A stretch of 64,000 nt of DNA. It comes from Paenibacillus paridis. Its GTDB lineage: Bacteria; Bacillota; Bacilli; Paenibacillales; Paenibacillaceae. The position numbers were made by a program, and so were the translations under genes. Under the pieces are notes generated by a model. The model was not told where the DNA came from. It did not search any database and saw only the letters and a program-made list of their open reading frames with translations. Each line of letters opens with the position of its first letter. The first letter of the stretch is position 1. The stretch spans positions 1 through 64,000 of the forward strand of contig NZ_VCIX01000078.1 in NCBI RefSeq assembly GCF_006345825.1, in the 5' to 3' direction. This document shows, in pieces, positions 1-9,400 of the stretch.

Positions 1-89
1 AGCAAAGCAGCGACACTCGCATCTCGAGATTCTCCGATAAACAGCTGGTTTAATAATTGGTGATCTAGTGTAACCTGATATTGAGCCAT
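1..89 (-). mobile_element. IS256-like transposase, N-terminus only (runs off window)
   Basis: The minus strand from 89 to 1 encodes an open N-terminus beginning MAQYQVTLDHQLLNQLF and continuing through SRDASVAALL to the window edge. From memory, this resembles the start of IS256-family (mutator-type) transposases common in Paenibacillaceae. A GAGGGGAG ribosome-binding site lies just upstream (about 99-107). The DNA at about 172-195, read on the minus strand, contains ATAATTGTGTAAA and could be the terminal inverted repeat, but the other end is not visible. The catalytic DDE residues are outside the window, so the family call rests on about 30 residues. Confidence 0.55.
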
Positions 90-195
90 GTTTAAATACT
101 CCCCTCTGGAATGGTCTGGGTAACTCTTCTAGATGAGTATTTACTTCATGGCTTACTTTTTATGAAGTCATCATTTTACACAATTATATGGACTC

Positions 196-470
196 AGCCC
201 AAATCGGCGGTAGAAGGCTGTTTTTTTGAGTAATAGGTCTAAAAAGTAGACCTATTTCATCAGATATAGCCCATTTAGAGGAAATAGATCTAAAAAGCAG
301 ATCTATTCTATCGAGAGAGCCCCAAATTGGCGGAAAAAGGCTGTTTTGCTGAGTAATAGGTCTAAAAAGTAGACCTATTTCATCAGAAATAGCCCATTTG
401 GAGGAAATAGATCTAAAAAGCAGATCTATTCTATCGAGGGAGCGCCAAATCTACGGAAGAAGGCTGTTTG
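196..470. repeat. Tandem 122-bp repeat with two hairpins per unit
   Basis: Two units (196-317 and 318-440) and a partial third (from 441) repeat with a period of 122-123 bp. Each unit holds two perfect hairpins. The first has a 10-bp AATAGGTCTA stem (232-256 and 355-379). The second has a 9-bp AATAGATCT stem (283-307 and 406-430). Both loops are A-rich. No open reading frame is evident. The repeat abuts the inferred end of the IS256-like element and precedes an AraC remnant, so this looks like an insertion hot spot. Confidence 0.85.
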
Positions 471-524
471 TCGAGAGAAACCTCTCAAAAAGAAACCTCC
501 CCTCCCAATAATTTAATAAACAAC

Positions 525-626
525 CTGCATCGGATATTCAAACGAAAATATGGCATCACCCCTATCCAATACCGAGAGCGGCATCACGCCCATCGACAAG
601 CGATATTGGTTAATCCTAATTGGTGA
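525..626 (+). pseudogene. AraC-family regulator, C-terminal remnant
   Basis: Frame 525-626 encodes LHRIFKRKYGITPIQYRERH followed by about 13 residues and a TGA stop. FKRKYGITPIQYRERH is the typical end of the second helix-turn-helix of an AraC regulator. No start codon or upstream AraC sequence remains, because the region upstream is the hairpin repeat. This is therefore a 5'-deleted remnant, probably cut by the mobile-element or repeat rearrangement. It could be the distal part of the gene whose other relatives decay nearby (5027-5380), but the fragment is too short to prove that. Confidence 0.75.
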
Positions 627-638
627 CTAATCGGCAAG

Positions 639-671
639 AAGCCCGCTGAAGGAGCAATCCTCAGCGGGCTT
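639..671. terminator. Rho-independent terminator, convergent
   Basis: An 11-bp stem (AAGCCCGCTGA at 639-649, inverted at 661-671) sits between the AraC remnant (+) and the 3' end of the sensor kinase (-). The T tracts are modest on both sides. Confidence 0.7.
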
Positions 672-683
672 TGAAGCATCATT

Positions 684-3600
684 TTACTTTTTTACGATAA
701 ACGAAATCGCAGTTCCCTTGCCTGGCTCACTTCGGATTTGCAAGCCCTGGCCGTACAGCTGCTTCAAACGGCGATCTGTATTGCGAAGACCAATGCCATG
801 ACCCTCTTTGGGCTGACCTTCGAGCAATTGCCGCAGCTGGTCCGCGTCCATGCCGACACCATCATCTTCAATGGTGATTTCGGCAAAACCTTCATAGTCG
901 ATCACGCGAATCCGAATGGTGCCGCCTTCCGCCCGTGCTAAGATGCCATGCTTTATCGCATTTTCTACGAGCGGCTGGATCGAGAGCGGCGGGATATCCA
1001 GCTGTAGATCCTCATCTGCCTCCCATATGATTTGAATTCGTTCCTCGAAACGCGCTTTCTCAATATGAAGGTACGAGTGTACAAGTCCAAGCTCATGCCT
1101 AAGCGAAACGAAACGCTCCAGATTGCGAGAACTAAAGCTAGCGCGCAAATATTTGCCAAACACATCAAGCAGCGATCTCATTTTGATAATATCAATTTCA
1201 CTAAGTGCAGAGATCGAATTCAGCGTATTAAACAAAAAATGCGGCTGTATTTGCGCTTGCAGCCATGCCGCTTCTACCCGCAGCCGTTCGCGGAACGATT
1301 TTTTGCTATCTGTTAGGGCACGGACCCTTGATTTCAGCTCTTGAACATCGACCGGCTTCGTTAAATAATCGTTAGCTCCTGCCTTAAATCCAGTATCGAT
1401 ATCCTCTGCTCTGCTGCGTGCGGTCAAGAGCAGAATCGGCAGCTCCGACAACGTAAACCGCTCTCGAATGGCGTACGATAATTCATAGCCAGACATCTGC
1501 GGCATCATCACGTCCGCAATTACGAGATCCCATTCCCTTGTCGTTAGCATAGCGACCGCTTCTGCTCCGCTGGTAGCCGTCACAATATCATACTGGTCTA
1601 AGGAAAGTACGCTTACCAAAATGTCCAAATTAATCGAATCATCATCCACGGCTAAAATTCTCGGCCTCTCGGCAACCAAATCAAGGCTTGGCTTGTCCAT
1701 AGGGAGGACATTAGACTTGGCATTAGCTGCCGCTGACTCCAATGCAGCTCCAGCCCATGCGTTTGCATAGGCCGAGGGCTCAGATTGAAGCGTCATCTCG
1801 CCTTGCGGCAGCGTAAAGGAAAATACCGAGCCTTGACCTGGAACAGCACTGACTGATAATTCCCCTTCATGAAGCTCTACCAACTGCTTCGAAATACTGA
1901 GTCCGAGCCCAAGTCCGTTAACGTTCACAGCATCCCCCGCATCGCCTTGCTCATAGGGGTCAAATATCATTTGCTGAAGCTGCTCGGAAATCCCGATTCC
2001 GGTATCCGCAACGCTAATCACCGCTTTCCCTTTCTGCACATAGGCATCGATGATAATTGTCCCTTCATTCGTAAACTTCGCGGCATTATGCAGCAAATTA
2101 AACAATATTTGTACTAGCCGGTCTTCATCCGCTCTCACAGGCGGAAATGAATCGGGAATGCGGTTCACGAGCTGAACAGGCTTGCCTTTGATCATATAAT
2201 CAATCATGCCAAGCACGCCGGAAACGGTGGCCTGCACCTGTACGTTGGTCAGCTTTAGGTGAATTCGTTTCTCTCTCAGACGGTTAATGTCCAGCAAATC
2301 ATTTAACAGAAATGACATGCGTTTGCCCACCGATACAAGCAGCTGTATTTGCTCCCGGTTTTTGGCATCATCCACTTTGCCTTCTGTGTCTAGTACAGTC
2401 TGTGCAAGGCTTAGCATGCCATGAAGAGGATTTCTAAGCTCATGGGAGGTCTGAACCAAAAATTGATCCTTGAGCTTATCTTCTTCAATCAGCTTCTTCG
2501 CTAACTGCTTCGTTTCGGCAGAATTGCGCATATAACGACTGAACCAATAGGAGGCAAATGCGATAAACGAGGCCATCATGTCAAAAGGATAATAATCCAT
2601 CTCCATCCAGCCCGTATTTTTAACCACTCCCCACAAGATATTAACCATAATGCCGCTTAATCCAAGCAAAATAAATATAACGTCCCGGTCGCCTCTTGCC
2701 GCGGATAATAGGGAGAGCACAGGAACGGCTAGAAACGGGATCAGCACCAGGGCGGCATGAATGATATCCGTATACGCCAGCCAGGAAACCGGCAAAACAA
2801 TCACGGCTGCCGCATAGATGATGCATAAGGTCGAATACGTTCGCAGTCCCCAAAAAGATTTGTAATCCGACAGCAGATGTTTGGCGTAATGAAATAGACA
2901 AACCGCCAACCCCAAATAAACCAAATAATACAGCTTAAGATTCCATGCATAGCTGATTGGCAGCCATACTAGCAACAGGAAACTGTTATCTATGAGAATT
3001 GAAATCATCCCAAAAATAAGTAATAGAAAAAAGTAGATCAGCGCTTTTTGGCGAACGCCCATACAATAGAGAATAATGGAATAGATGGCATGCCCAAGCA
3101 AAAGCAGACATACCGATAATTGCAGCCCGGCGGAAAACCAAGTGCTCCTATTAACAGCATGATCACTTCCAAATTTAATCGGCCAATAGATGCCGCCTGC
3201 AATGCGGTCGTTAAAATTTGCTACTTGTACGATAATATCAATTTCTTTCTCATTGGAAGCAAAGGTGGCTGAGAAAGGAACGATCCTCGGTTGATACTGT
3301 CCGAAGGAAGGACCAGGATCGCCTGATTGGGCCAATAATTGACCATTAATATACACTTTGGATGAGGTTGGAATCGTCGGTAGCCGCAGACCGTAAATTT
3401 GCTCGCCTTCCGCATCGACCAGCACCCGCAAGCGGTACGATCCATATCCAAACTTTGGATTCTGCTTATCTTTCATCAAATGGTCCCAGCGGCCGGGCAC
3501 CTGAATGGTCGTTTTAATCATCTTTTCTGCGAGATCCGCGTTTTCTGTTCCGGTCAGCAATTGCTGGGGATAAAAATCCCATTCGCCATTCAGAGATATT

Positions 3601-3779
3601 GCATGATCCGCCGACAAATCCCACTGTCGCAAATCCAGTTGACCTTGTACAGCCTGAGCCTGGTCTGGCGGCGTCACCACCATAACCCAAAACAATCGCA
3701 GCCCTGTCAAAGCCGCTATAAATATCGTCATAAGCAGGAATACTTTTCTTAAGTTTTTCATATCTCTATTTTTCGACAA
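684..3779 (-). CDS. Hybrid sensor histidine kinase with two kinase modules and an internal receiver
   Basis: A 1031-residue membrane sensor. An N-terminal membrane segment (about 13-35) is followed by an extracellular galactose-binding-like region (about 50-205, with LNGEWDFY and KVYING) and about seven membrane helices (about 215-415), as in 7TMR-DISM sensors. Next comes a HisKA/HATPase kinase with H446 in SHELRNPLHG, then a receiver domain (about 705-825, AVDDDS and VIADVMMP). Last is a second, LytS/YesM-type kinase (IQPHFLFNTLNSI, then an ATPase domain). The TTG start at 3779 has AAAGGA upstream; ATG at 3761 is an alternative. No separate response regulator lies beside it. The ligand is unknown; a carbohydrate is plausible from the N-terminal fold only. 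Confidence 0.85.
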   Translation of the reverse strand: MSKNRDMKNLRKVFLLMTIFIAALTGLRLFWVMVVTPPDQAQAVQGQLDLRQWDLSADHAISLNGEWDFYPQQLLTGTENADLAEKMIKTTIQVPGRWDHLMKDKQNPKFGYGSYRLRVLVDAEGEQIYGLRLPTIPTSSKVYINGQLLAQSGDPGPSFGQYQPRIVPFSATFASNEKEIDIIVQVANFNDRIAGGIYWPIKFGSDHAVNRSTWFSAGLQLSVCLLLLGHAIYSIILYCMGVRQKALIYFFLLLIFGMISILIDNSFLLLVWLPISYAWNLKLYYLVYLGLAVCLFHYAKHLLSDYKSFWGLRTYSTLCIIYAAAVIVLPVSWLAYTDIIHAALVLIPFLAVPVLSLLSAARGDRDVIFILLGLSGIMVNILWGVVKNTGWMEMDYYPFDMMASFIAFASYWFSRYMRNSAETKQLAKKLIEEDKLKDQFLVQTSHELRNPLHGMLSLAQTVLDTEGKVDDAKNREQIQLLVSVGKRMSFLLNDLLDINRLREKRIHLKLTNVQVQATVSGVLGMIDYMIKGKPVQLVNRIPDSFPPVRADEDRLVQILFNLLHNAAKFTNEGTIIIDAYVQKGKAVISVADTGIGISEQLQQMIFDPYEQGDAGDAVNVNGLGLGLSISKQLVELHEGELSVSAVPGQGSVFSFTLPQGEMTLQSEPSAYANAWAGAALESAAANAKSNVLPMDKPSLDLVAERPRILAVDDDSINLDILVSVLSLDQYDIVTATSGAEAVAMLTTREWDLVIADVMMPQMSGYELSYAIRERFTLSELPILLLTARSRAEDIDTGFKAGANDYLTKPVDVQELKSRVRALTDSKKSFRERLRVEAAWLQAQIQPHFLFNTLNSISALSEIDIIKMRSLLDVFGKYLRASFSSRNLERFVSLRHELGLVHSYLHIEKARFEERIQIIWEADEDLQLDIPPLSIQPLVENAIKHGILARAEGGTIRIRVIDYEGFAEITIEDDGVGMDADQLRQLLEGQPKEGHGIGLRNTDRRLKQLYGQGLQIRSEPGKGTAISFIVKK

Positions 3780-3903
3780 ATAATAAGTTATTCCTTTGCC
3801 TTGCCATTATTCTCTTTAATGGTTTACTTTTATTATAAAATGATGCATTTTTTGGGTTGCATAAGTCCAAGCTGATTTTCCTTTTGTCGGTACTTATTGG
3901 CTT

Positions 3904-3997
3904 GTTGCTCGCTTCTTGCCAGAGTAAAGCTCATCCAGTTACCTCTATATAGTTGTTACTCGATTCCTGTCAGAGTTAAGCTCATCCCGCTACCTCT
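3904..3997. repeat. Imperfect 43-bp direct repeat, period 51 bp
   Basis: Two copies, about 3904-3946 and 3955-3997, share AGAGT-AAGCTCATCC and TACCTCTA blocks. They lie in the 1.2-kb non-coding stretch between the sensor kinase start and the AraC remnant at 5027. Apart from this, the 190-bp element at 4412 and the Fur-like site at 4884, I see nothing else coding or structured in 3780-5026. Confidence 0.6.
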
Positions 3998-4411
3998 AAC
4001 TCTTATGCATACTCTGAATCTCTATTTCTTTTGCGTATCCGTCCACACCCCGAACTTCTTCTTCCCTCTTTCTATAACAGTTCCTTATTGCGCACAATCC
4101 AGCTATTTCTCGAAATATCCCTTTATTGAGCATTCCGATTACCTACGACCACTCCCTTCACATTTCCCCCTCTTATTCCGTCTTACTCACCCCTTAACCA
4201 ATAAGACTAGGCAACCCTCTTGCTTTAGATTTCTTCAAAAAAACACGTAACTCCCATGACTATAAACCAACTTAATTTGCTCTAATGGACAATGCAATTA
4301 AGAGTTATGCCCTTCCGCTTCAATTGAATATTACTGGCTTCGCTCAAGCTGACAAGGAATTTATCATTTTGCATATATTCACTATGATAATCCATGAGCC
4401 TAACACAAATA

Positions 4412-4602
4412 GATTAACTGGAATTCCTCCCGTTATTTTTGTGAATTATTGATTTTCAGGGCATTTAAAAGGAATTTCTCTCGCTATTCCCCATGAATCA
4501 GACGAAAACGAGCAGTACCCTCAAAATTAACAGGACTAATTCCAGCTAATTCATCACCCGAGCAAATAAGGCTATTTTAACGGGAGAAATTCCATCTATT
4601 TT
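4412..4602. repeat. Interspersed 190-bp element, copy 1 (two modules then two inverted modules)
   Basis: Modules of about 27 bp, resembling TTTAGATGGAATTTCTCCC followed by a purine/T tail, occur at about 4412 and 4463. Inverted modules (form TTAACGGGAGAAATTCC) occur at about 4525 and 4575. Starts are 51, 62 and 50 bp apart. The same layout recurs at 12042, 23816 and 55851. Confidence 0.85.
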
Positions 4603-4883
4603 ATAAACCTGAACAAACAAATCAACTATACCTCTAGAAAACCTCAGAAAAATAACTGATTTTGTTGTCGAGGCCAGCTCGTTCCTCAGCATTCCCCCCT
4701 TTGAAGTCACCCCACTCATAAGTCATTACATTTTTGCACAAAAACACACTAAAAACGATTAACCCCCCCCTTGAAACTATACTAAATAAAGTAATTTTCG
4801 TTTCTTTGAGGAGCTATCTCTCCCTACATCCCACCCCTATATTTTTTGCACCCATACAACCTTAATTTCTATTTTGACGTAAA

Positions 4884-4898
4884 TGAGAACAATTATCC
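4884..4898 (+). promoter_or_regulatory. Fur-box-like site upstream of the AraC remnant
   Basis: TGAGAACAATTATCC matches 12 of 15 positions of the 7-1-7 Fur core TGATAATnATTATCA. It lies about 130 bp upstream of the remnant start at 5027, which fits an iron-regulated ancestor. Confidence 0.5.
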
Positions 4899-5026
4899 TT
4901 ATGATGAAAGGATCGTCTCGCTTTCAGTTTATTCTGCGTGTTGATGGAGTAGATGCTGTTGATACATTAAAGGCTATTGATACCGTAGAGGCAACTGAGA
5001 GAGCGGATTGGAGGATTATTTTTAAA

Positions 5027-5380
5027 ATGAAGCTGGATGAGCATATGCTGCTGTGGAATCAAGCAGCCGTTAAATTACTGGATATTCGGCATATGATTAT
5101 GAACCCGAGTGAGCGGCTGGAGCAATACCTGCTGCCATACAGTGTACGAGGCTCCGCCAGACTGCGGCTGGATGGCATGCAGCAGGAAGCCAATCACTTT
5201 CTCCTGCTGCTTAGCGCATTGACCCTTTTCCTAACACTTAAGCTGAATGATGAGCAGTATGCCTTTGCCCAAAAATGGCTGCACGAGGAAGCGATTCGGT
5301 TCTCGCAGTCATATCTTATCAATAAAAGGCCGGTGTCTCTCCCTAAGAGAAACCCGGCCTTCACTCTTGTTCCATTATAG
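5027..5380 (+). pseudogene. Decayed AraC regulator, N-terminal sensor remnant (same family as the 59.8-63.7 kb fusions)
   Basis: The ATG at 5027 has GGAGGA at 5010-5015. The product begins MKLDEHMLLWNQAAVKLLD. Its first 55 residues align with the starts of the fusion genes at 61698 (RWSQTQVKVIDIRHLAM) and 61817 (VLWNHAYCKIIDVRRIRM); all share a LRLDG or VKLDG strand. Homology then stops abruptly near EANHF, and no helix-turn-helix follows. The frame runs through the terminator hairpin to 5380, so the true stop was lost. A Fur-like site lies upstream. This is a truncated third member of the AraC/siderophore family. The open frame extends further 5' to 4883, but no good ribosome-binding site supports that start. 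Confidence 0.7.
5326..5361 (+). terminator. Rho-independent terminator
   Basis: AAGGCCGG (5326-5333) pairs with CCGGCCTT (5354-5361), and an inner TCTCT/AGAGA extends the stem. It lies at the end of the decayed AraC gene, between convergent transcripts. Confidence 0.7.
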
Positions 5381-5383
5381 TCG

Positions 5384-5590
5384 CTAGTACTGCTTGGGAG
5401 GAATTTCAGGCGGGATGTCCGGCTTGATCTCAGGTATTACATCCGGCTGAATCTCCGGCTCCCGGTCTGGCACGATCTCCGGTATCGGTTGATCGGGCCT
5501 GATTTCCGGTGCGTCCGGCGGCGTAATTTCCGGTTCATTGCCCGGATTCACATCGGGAATTTCCTGCGGCTTGCCTTCGTTATCAAACAT
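5384..5590 (-). CDS. Small acidic proline/glutamate-rich repeat protein
   Basis: A 68-residue protein built almost wholly of short PEI/PDI-type repeats (PEITPP, PEIRPD, PEIVPD, PEIQPD, PEIKPD, PEIPP). It has no signal peptide, membrane segment or cysteine. It is probably extended and disordered, with a polyproline-like helix. The ATG at 5590 has a strong AGAAGGGAG ribosome-binding site at a good distance, and a sigma-B-like promoter lies just upstream (5623-5648), so it is very likely expressed. I do not recognise a family with known function. The promoter suggests a general-stress or stationary-phase role. Confidence 0.75.
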   Translation of the reverse strand: MFDNEGKPQEIPDVNPGNEPEITPPDAPEIRPDQPIPEIVPDREPEIQPDVIPEIKPDIPPEIPPKQY

Positions 5591-5622
5591 CGTTCAACAG
5601 CTCCCTTCTCTTATAAGCATGT

Positions 5623-5648
5623 ATACCCAAAAAACGCCTAGTTTTAAC
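5623..5648 (-). promoter_or_regulatory. Sigma-B-type promoter for the Pro/Glu-rich protein
   Basis: Read on the minus strand: GTTAAA (5648-5643), 14 bp, GGGTAT (5628-5623). The B. subtilis sigma-B consensus is GTTTAA, 12-15 bp, GGGTAT. The inferred transcript start lies about 25-30 bp before the ATG. Confidence 0.6.
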
Positions 5649-5810
5649 ATACTCCTGTATTTTCTAGTTTCCCCCGAATTCTTCTGATGGTGGAATGCTT
5701 TAAAGCGGAAGGATTAAAAAATTCATTCAAAAGCAAAAATGCAGTGCAAGATGAGATTCCCACATCATGCACTGCATTTCAAATATTCCGTCTACTCTTT
5801 AATTAAAGGA

Positions 5811-6257
5811 TTAGTTCTCAATAACAATACGATTCAGCTTCACATTAACCGGATTAGCCAGTGTGTCGCCAACCGGGCATTTGCTCTCTAGAAATTCAAT
5901 AAATGCTTCTACCTTTTCCTGAGGCGAATCTGTCTTAATATAAAACGTATAACGTATATCCGAGTAGCCAGGCCGAACCTCGGAACGATTGAAGAAGCCG
6001 TCCAGATCAAGCTCGCCCTCTACCTCCACGCGGAAATCGTCAAGCTTGACCTCGAACTTCGTCGCGTATGCTCTGGCTACAATAGATTGGCATGCACCGA
6101 GCGATGCCAACAGCGCTTCGACCGGATTCATCCCCGTATCCGTCCCACCCAGACTTTTCGGCTCATCAATGGTCAGCTCGAATTGTCTGGCTGTCGTTTT
6201 CACTTTAAATCCCTCTTGTAACTGTGCAGTTGCCTTAAAGGTTTGAACGGATGCCAT
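5811..6257 (-). CDS. OsmC/Ohr-family peroxide-protection protein
   Basis: A 148-residue protein with the two conserved OsmC-family cysteines: C56 in LGACQS and C126 in SKCPVGDTL. These reduce organic or inorganic hydroperoxides in the cytoplasm. The length is normal for the family and there is no signal peptide. The ATG at 6257 has AGGGAGAG about 8 bp upstream. The gene is monocistronic, with a near-consensus sigma-A promoter and an inverted-repeat operator downstream of the -10, so repressor control is likely. Whether it is OsmC, Ohr or the YhfA-type subgroup cannot be settled by eye. Confidence 0.9.
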   Translation of the reverse strand: MASVQTFKATAQLQEGFKVKTTARQFELTIDEPKSLGGTDTGMNPVEALLASLGACQSIVARAYATKFEVKLDDFRVEVEGELDLDGFFNRSEVRPGYSDIRYTFYIKTDSPQEKVEAFIEFLESKCPVGDTLANPVNVKLNRIVIEN

Positions 6258-6295
6258 GTATATACTCTCCCTTTTTCAAGCTGAATGTATCCTAT

Positions 6296-6372
6296 TTAGG
6301 AATGAACAACTAATTCATACCTAAATACTAGGAATAATTAACATTATAGCAATCGGCTTGGAAGACTGTCAA
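6296..6372 (-). promoter_or_regulatory. Sigma-A promoter with inverted-repeat operator for the OsmC gene
   Basis: On the minus strand, TTGACA (6372-6367), 18 bp, TATAAT (6348-6343). Just downstream, an 11-bp inverted repeat with one mismatch (TTAGGAATGAA at 6296-6306 and TTCATACCTAA at 6314-6324) covers the start of the transcript. That is a typical place for a repressor. The cognate regulator is not identifiable here. Confidence 0.75.
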
Positions 6373-6429
6373 TTTATTTTGGCAGAATATTCCTAGCAGT
6401 GAAAGAGTCATGACACTAAGCTAAACCCC

Positions 6430-9400
6430 TTATTTCTTATCCCCTGAATTAACTACTATTTTTAACGTTTTAATCTCAAATGCCCCGAAGTCCAGCGAAA
6501 CAAGACTCCCTATTAACGGCAGCTCGACCAGCTCTTCTTCAAGCATATTAGCGGCAAAAACGCGGGCAGGAGTCTGGCCGAAGGTTAGCTTGGCCCCCTT
6601 TATCGCGGAGCGCTCTGCTTCATAGAGCCGAACAATGTACGCTTCACCATCCTCGGCCGGCTTCACGGCTTCGATCATGACATTGGTTGCATCAATGGAA
6701 AGGAACGAATCACCGTGGCCTAAGCCTTGCCCCTTCGCAGCAAGCACCGGCACGTTTAACTCATATGCCGGGCGTATGACTGATTCCGCGCTAAACCCTG
6801 CGGCATGGGGCAGCAGCGAATAGGTCACATGATGAATGCCGGCATCGCCACGCGGATCGGGATGAGTGCCTCCTTTATGCAGGGACAAACGCAGATCGGA
6901 GCCCTGTACCGAAATGCCGTATTTGCAATCGTTCAGCAAAGCAACGCCGTACCGATTTTCCGATAAGTCTGTCCACTTGTGGGCGCATACCTCGAACATC
7001 CCTTGATCGTATGGCGTATTCGTATGCGTCGGACGGTCAACGTGACCATACTGCACCTCGTGCCGGGCATGATGGGCAAGCACTGCAACGTCAAAGCCCA
7101 CCTTTAATAGCTGGTGCCGCTCTTTCCAATCAATAACGGTCTCAAAGTCTACCTTCGCCGTATCCGCATGAAAAATCATATGCTGGGTAAGCGAGGACTG
7201 TCTTCCAATGTGATATTCGCTGCTTATGCGGAATTGCAGCGGACCGTCGGAGCAGATGTCACGGGCAGCGAGCCTGGTCTGAAGCTCCAGCTTGCCAAAT
7301 ATATCCCGGTCAATATCCCAGTTGTCCCACGCCCCTGGCAGGTCCTCGCCCATAAGAAAGGCATTAAGCGGATGGCCGGAGCCCCGAAGCTCCCGGTTCG
7401 CTGCTTTATCATAAAAAGATGCGATATAGCCATGCTTGTCAAAACGGACAATAGAATGAGGCGTATCCAGTGTATCGGCTTCCGCATCGTAGCGGAATGG
7501 TGATAGGGCCGCCGTACGGGACTGCCGCGTTAACGGAATGACTGCCGAGCCCAAGCCTGGTATGATTGCTCCGCCGATTAGCAGCTTGTCATGCCCAAAT
7601 GCATCCGTGACCCGCTGGCTCGCAAGCGATTCATTCGCTGGAAATACGCCCGGCTTTATGCCTTCGAGAGCGATGACATCGCTCCGCTCCCAGCTAAGCG
7701 TGTTCCATACGGTAATGGCAGTGTCCTCGCCATCCGACATGGCTGCTATAAGCGCCGCCGTTTCCGCTTCCGCCTCGGTGATCACTTCGGCAACCTCTCG
7801 AATAGCACGGTCATGCACCTCCGGAATCGAGGTCCCTGGCAAAATATCATGGAACTGGTTAATGAGCAGCAGCTCATATAACGCCGTCAACCTTTTGCGG
7901 TCAGGCTGATACCCGTTTGCCACAGCTAGGCTTTCGAACATTTCCAGATCACGAAGCGCAAGCTCGGCTTTACGATTATTGCGTTTGATCTGATGCATCT
8001 GCGTCAGCGTTCCGCGGTGCCCCTCGAAATAAAGCTCGCCTACGTGCAGCGGCGGCTTGACCGCCTCTGTCTCCAACTGCTGCATAAACCGGCTTGCCGT
8101 CGTATGCGCAGCCTTAGGTACACCCTCCAAATCGGCAGCGCGCCTTGCCATTTCCAGCATTTCGTACTGAGGCCCGCCTCCTCCGTCACCGAAGCCGTAC
8201 GAGACAAGCCGGCTATCGTTCACCTGCTTGTGCGCAATGGCATTATGCGGAGCATACACCCGGTCAATGAGCGTCTCCGCGTCTGGCCAGCAATGGATGG
8301 TATTGAAATGAGTCAGCACCTTCGTGCCATCTAAGCCTTGCCAATAAAACGTGTCATAAGGAAAATGATTCGTATCATTCCATGACAGCTTGGTCGTCAG
8401 GAAATAACGAACCTTTGTGCCAGCCATAATTTGCGGAATTGCTGCGCTGTAGCCGAAGGTATCCGGCAGCCAAAAAATATCGGCCGTGTAGTCAAAATGC
8501 TCTCTCGTATAACGCTGACCGACCAGAAACTGCCGGATGAGCGACTCGCCGGATACCAGATTGCAGTCGCATTCAATCCAGACGCCACCGTTAATTTCCC
8601 AGCGCCCCTCTGCGATCCGACGTTTCATCCCTTCAAAAATATCCGGGTAATGCCTGCGCATCAGCTCTGCATGGAAGGCAGAGCTTTGGATGAACGTATA
8701 TTCCGGATATTGTTCCATAAGGCTTAGCACATTTGCATAGGTGCGCGCGCATTTGCGGATCGTCTCATCACGTGTCCATAGCCATGCTGTATCCATATGA
8801 GAATGGCCGATAATCCCCGTCGTCGGCGCGGATGCGCTCGTTTTTTTGCCCAGCAGCGGCTTCATGATTGCTATGGCATGCGCAAGCGGACGGCGCCACT
8901 GCTCCTCCGTCACCTCATCCGGCGATTGTACAAGCAGCGGAAACAAATCAAGCAGCGCACTTTCAATCTTCGCCCTCCGGAACGGATCGACCGCTCCTGC
9001 TCCCGCAATTTGCTGGAGCGTGCGAAGGTCAAATACAAACTCATGGACATCCTCGCGGCAAACCATCACATCGATGGAGCGGAATATCCGGTCATAGCGC
9101 TGGGCTCCCGAGAAATTCCCTTCGCTAAGCTGATACGGCTGCGTACCCACGCACGGATGCCCGGCATAAGCCTCGAAGGCAAGCTCTACCACCGTGCCTG
9201 GCTGCGCTTCCTCCGTTAAGAGCAGCGTATGATGATCCCCTCGGTTTGCCGCCTCATGCTTATGAGTGAAGATGCCCTTCGGCTTGCCATCTATCCAGAA
9301 AAACGTTTCTACGCCATCGGTTTGCGCTCGAATGTACAGCTTCTGTCCATGCAGCGCTTCCGGAATGCTATATTGTCCTTTAAACCAGGCAGAGCCCCAT

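Noticed and set aside
196..440. Possible CRISPR array in the hairpin repeat
   Set aside because: The units are 122 bp and almost identical throughout, with no unique spacers.
3897..4250. Plus-strand open frame of 117 codons
   Set aside because: No ribosome-binding site, no recognisable motif, and it runs through an imperfect direct repeat in a non-coding stretch.
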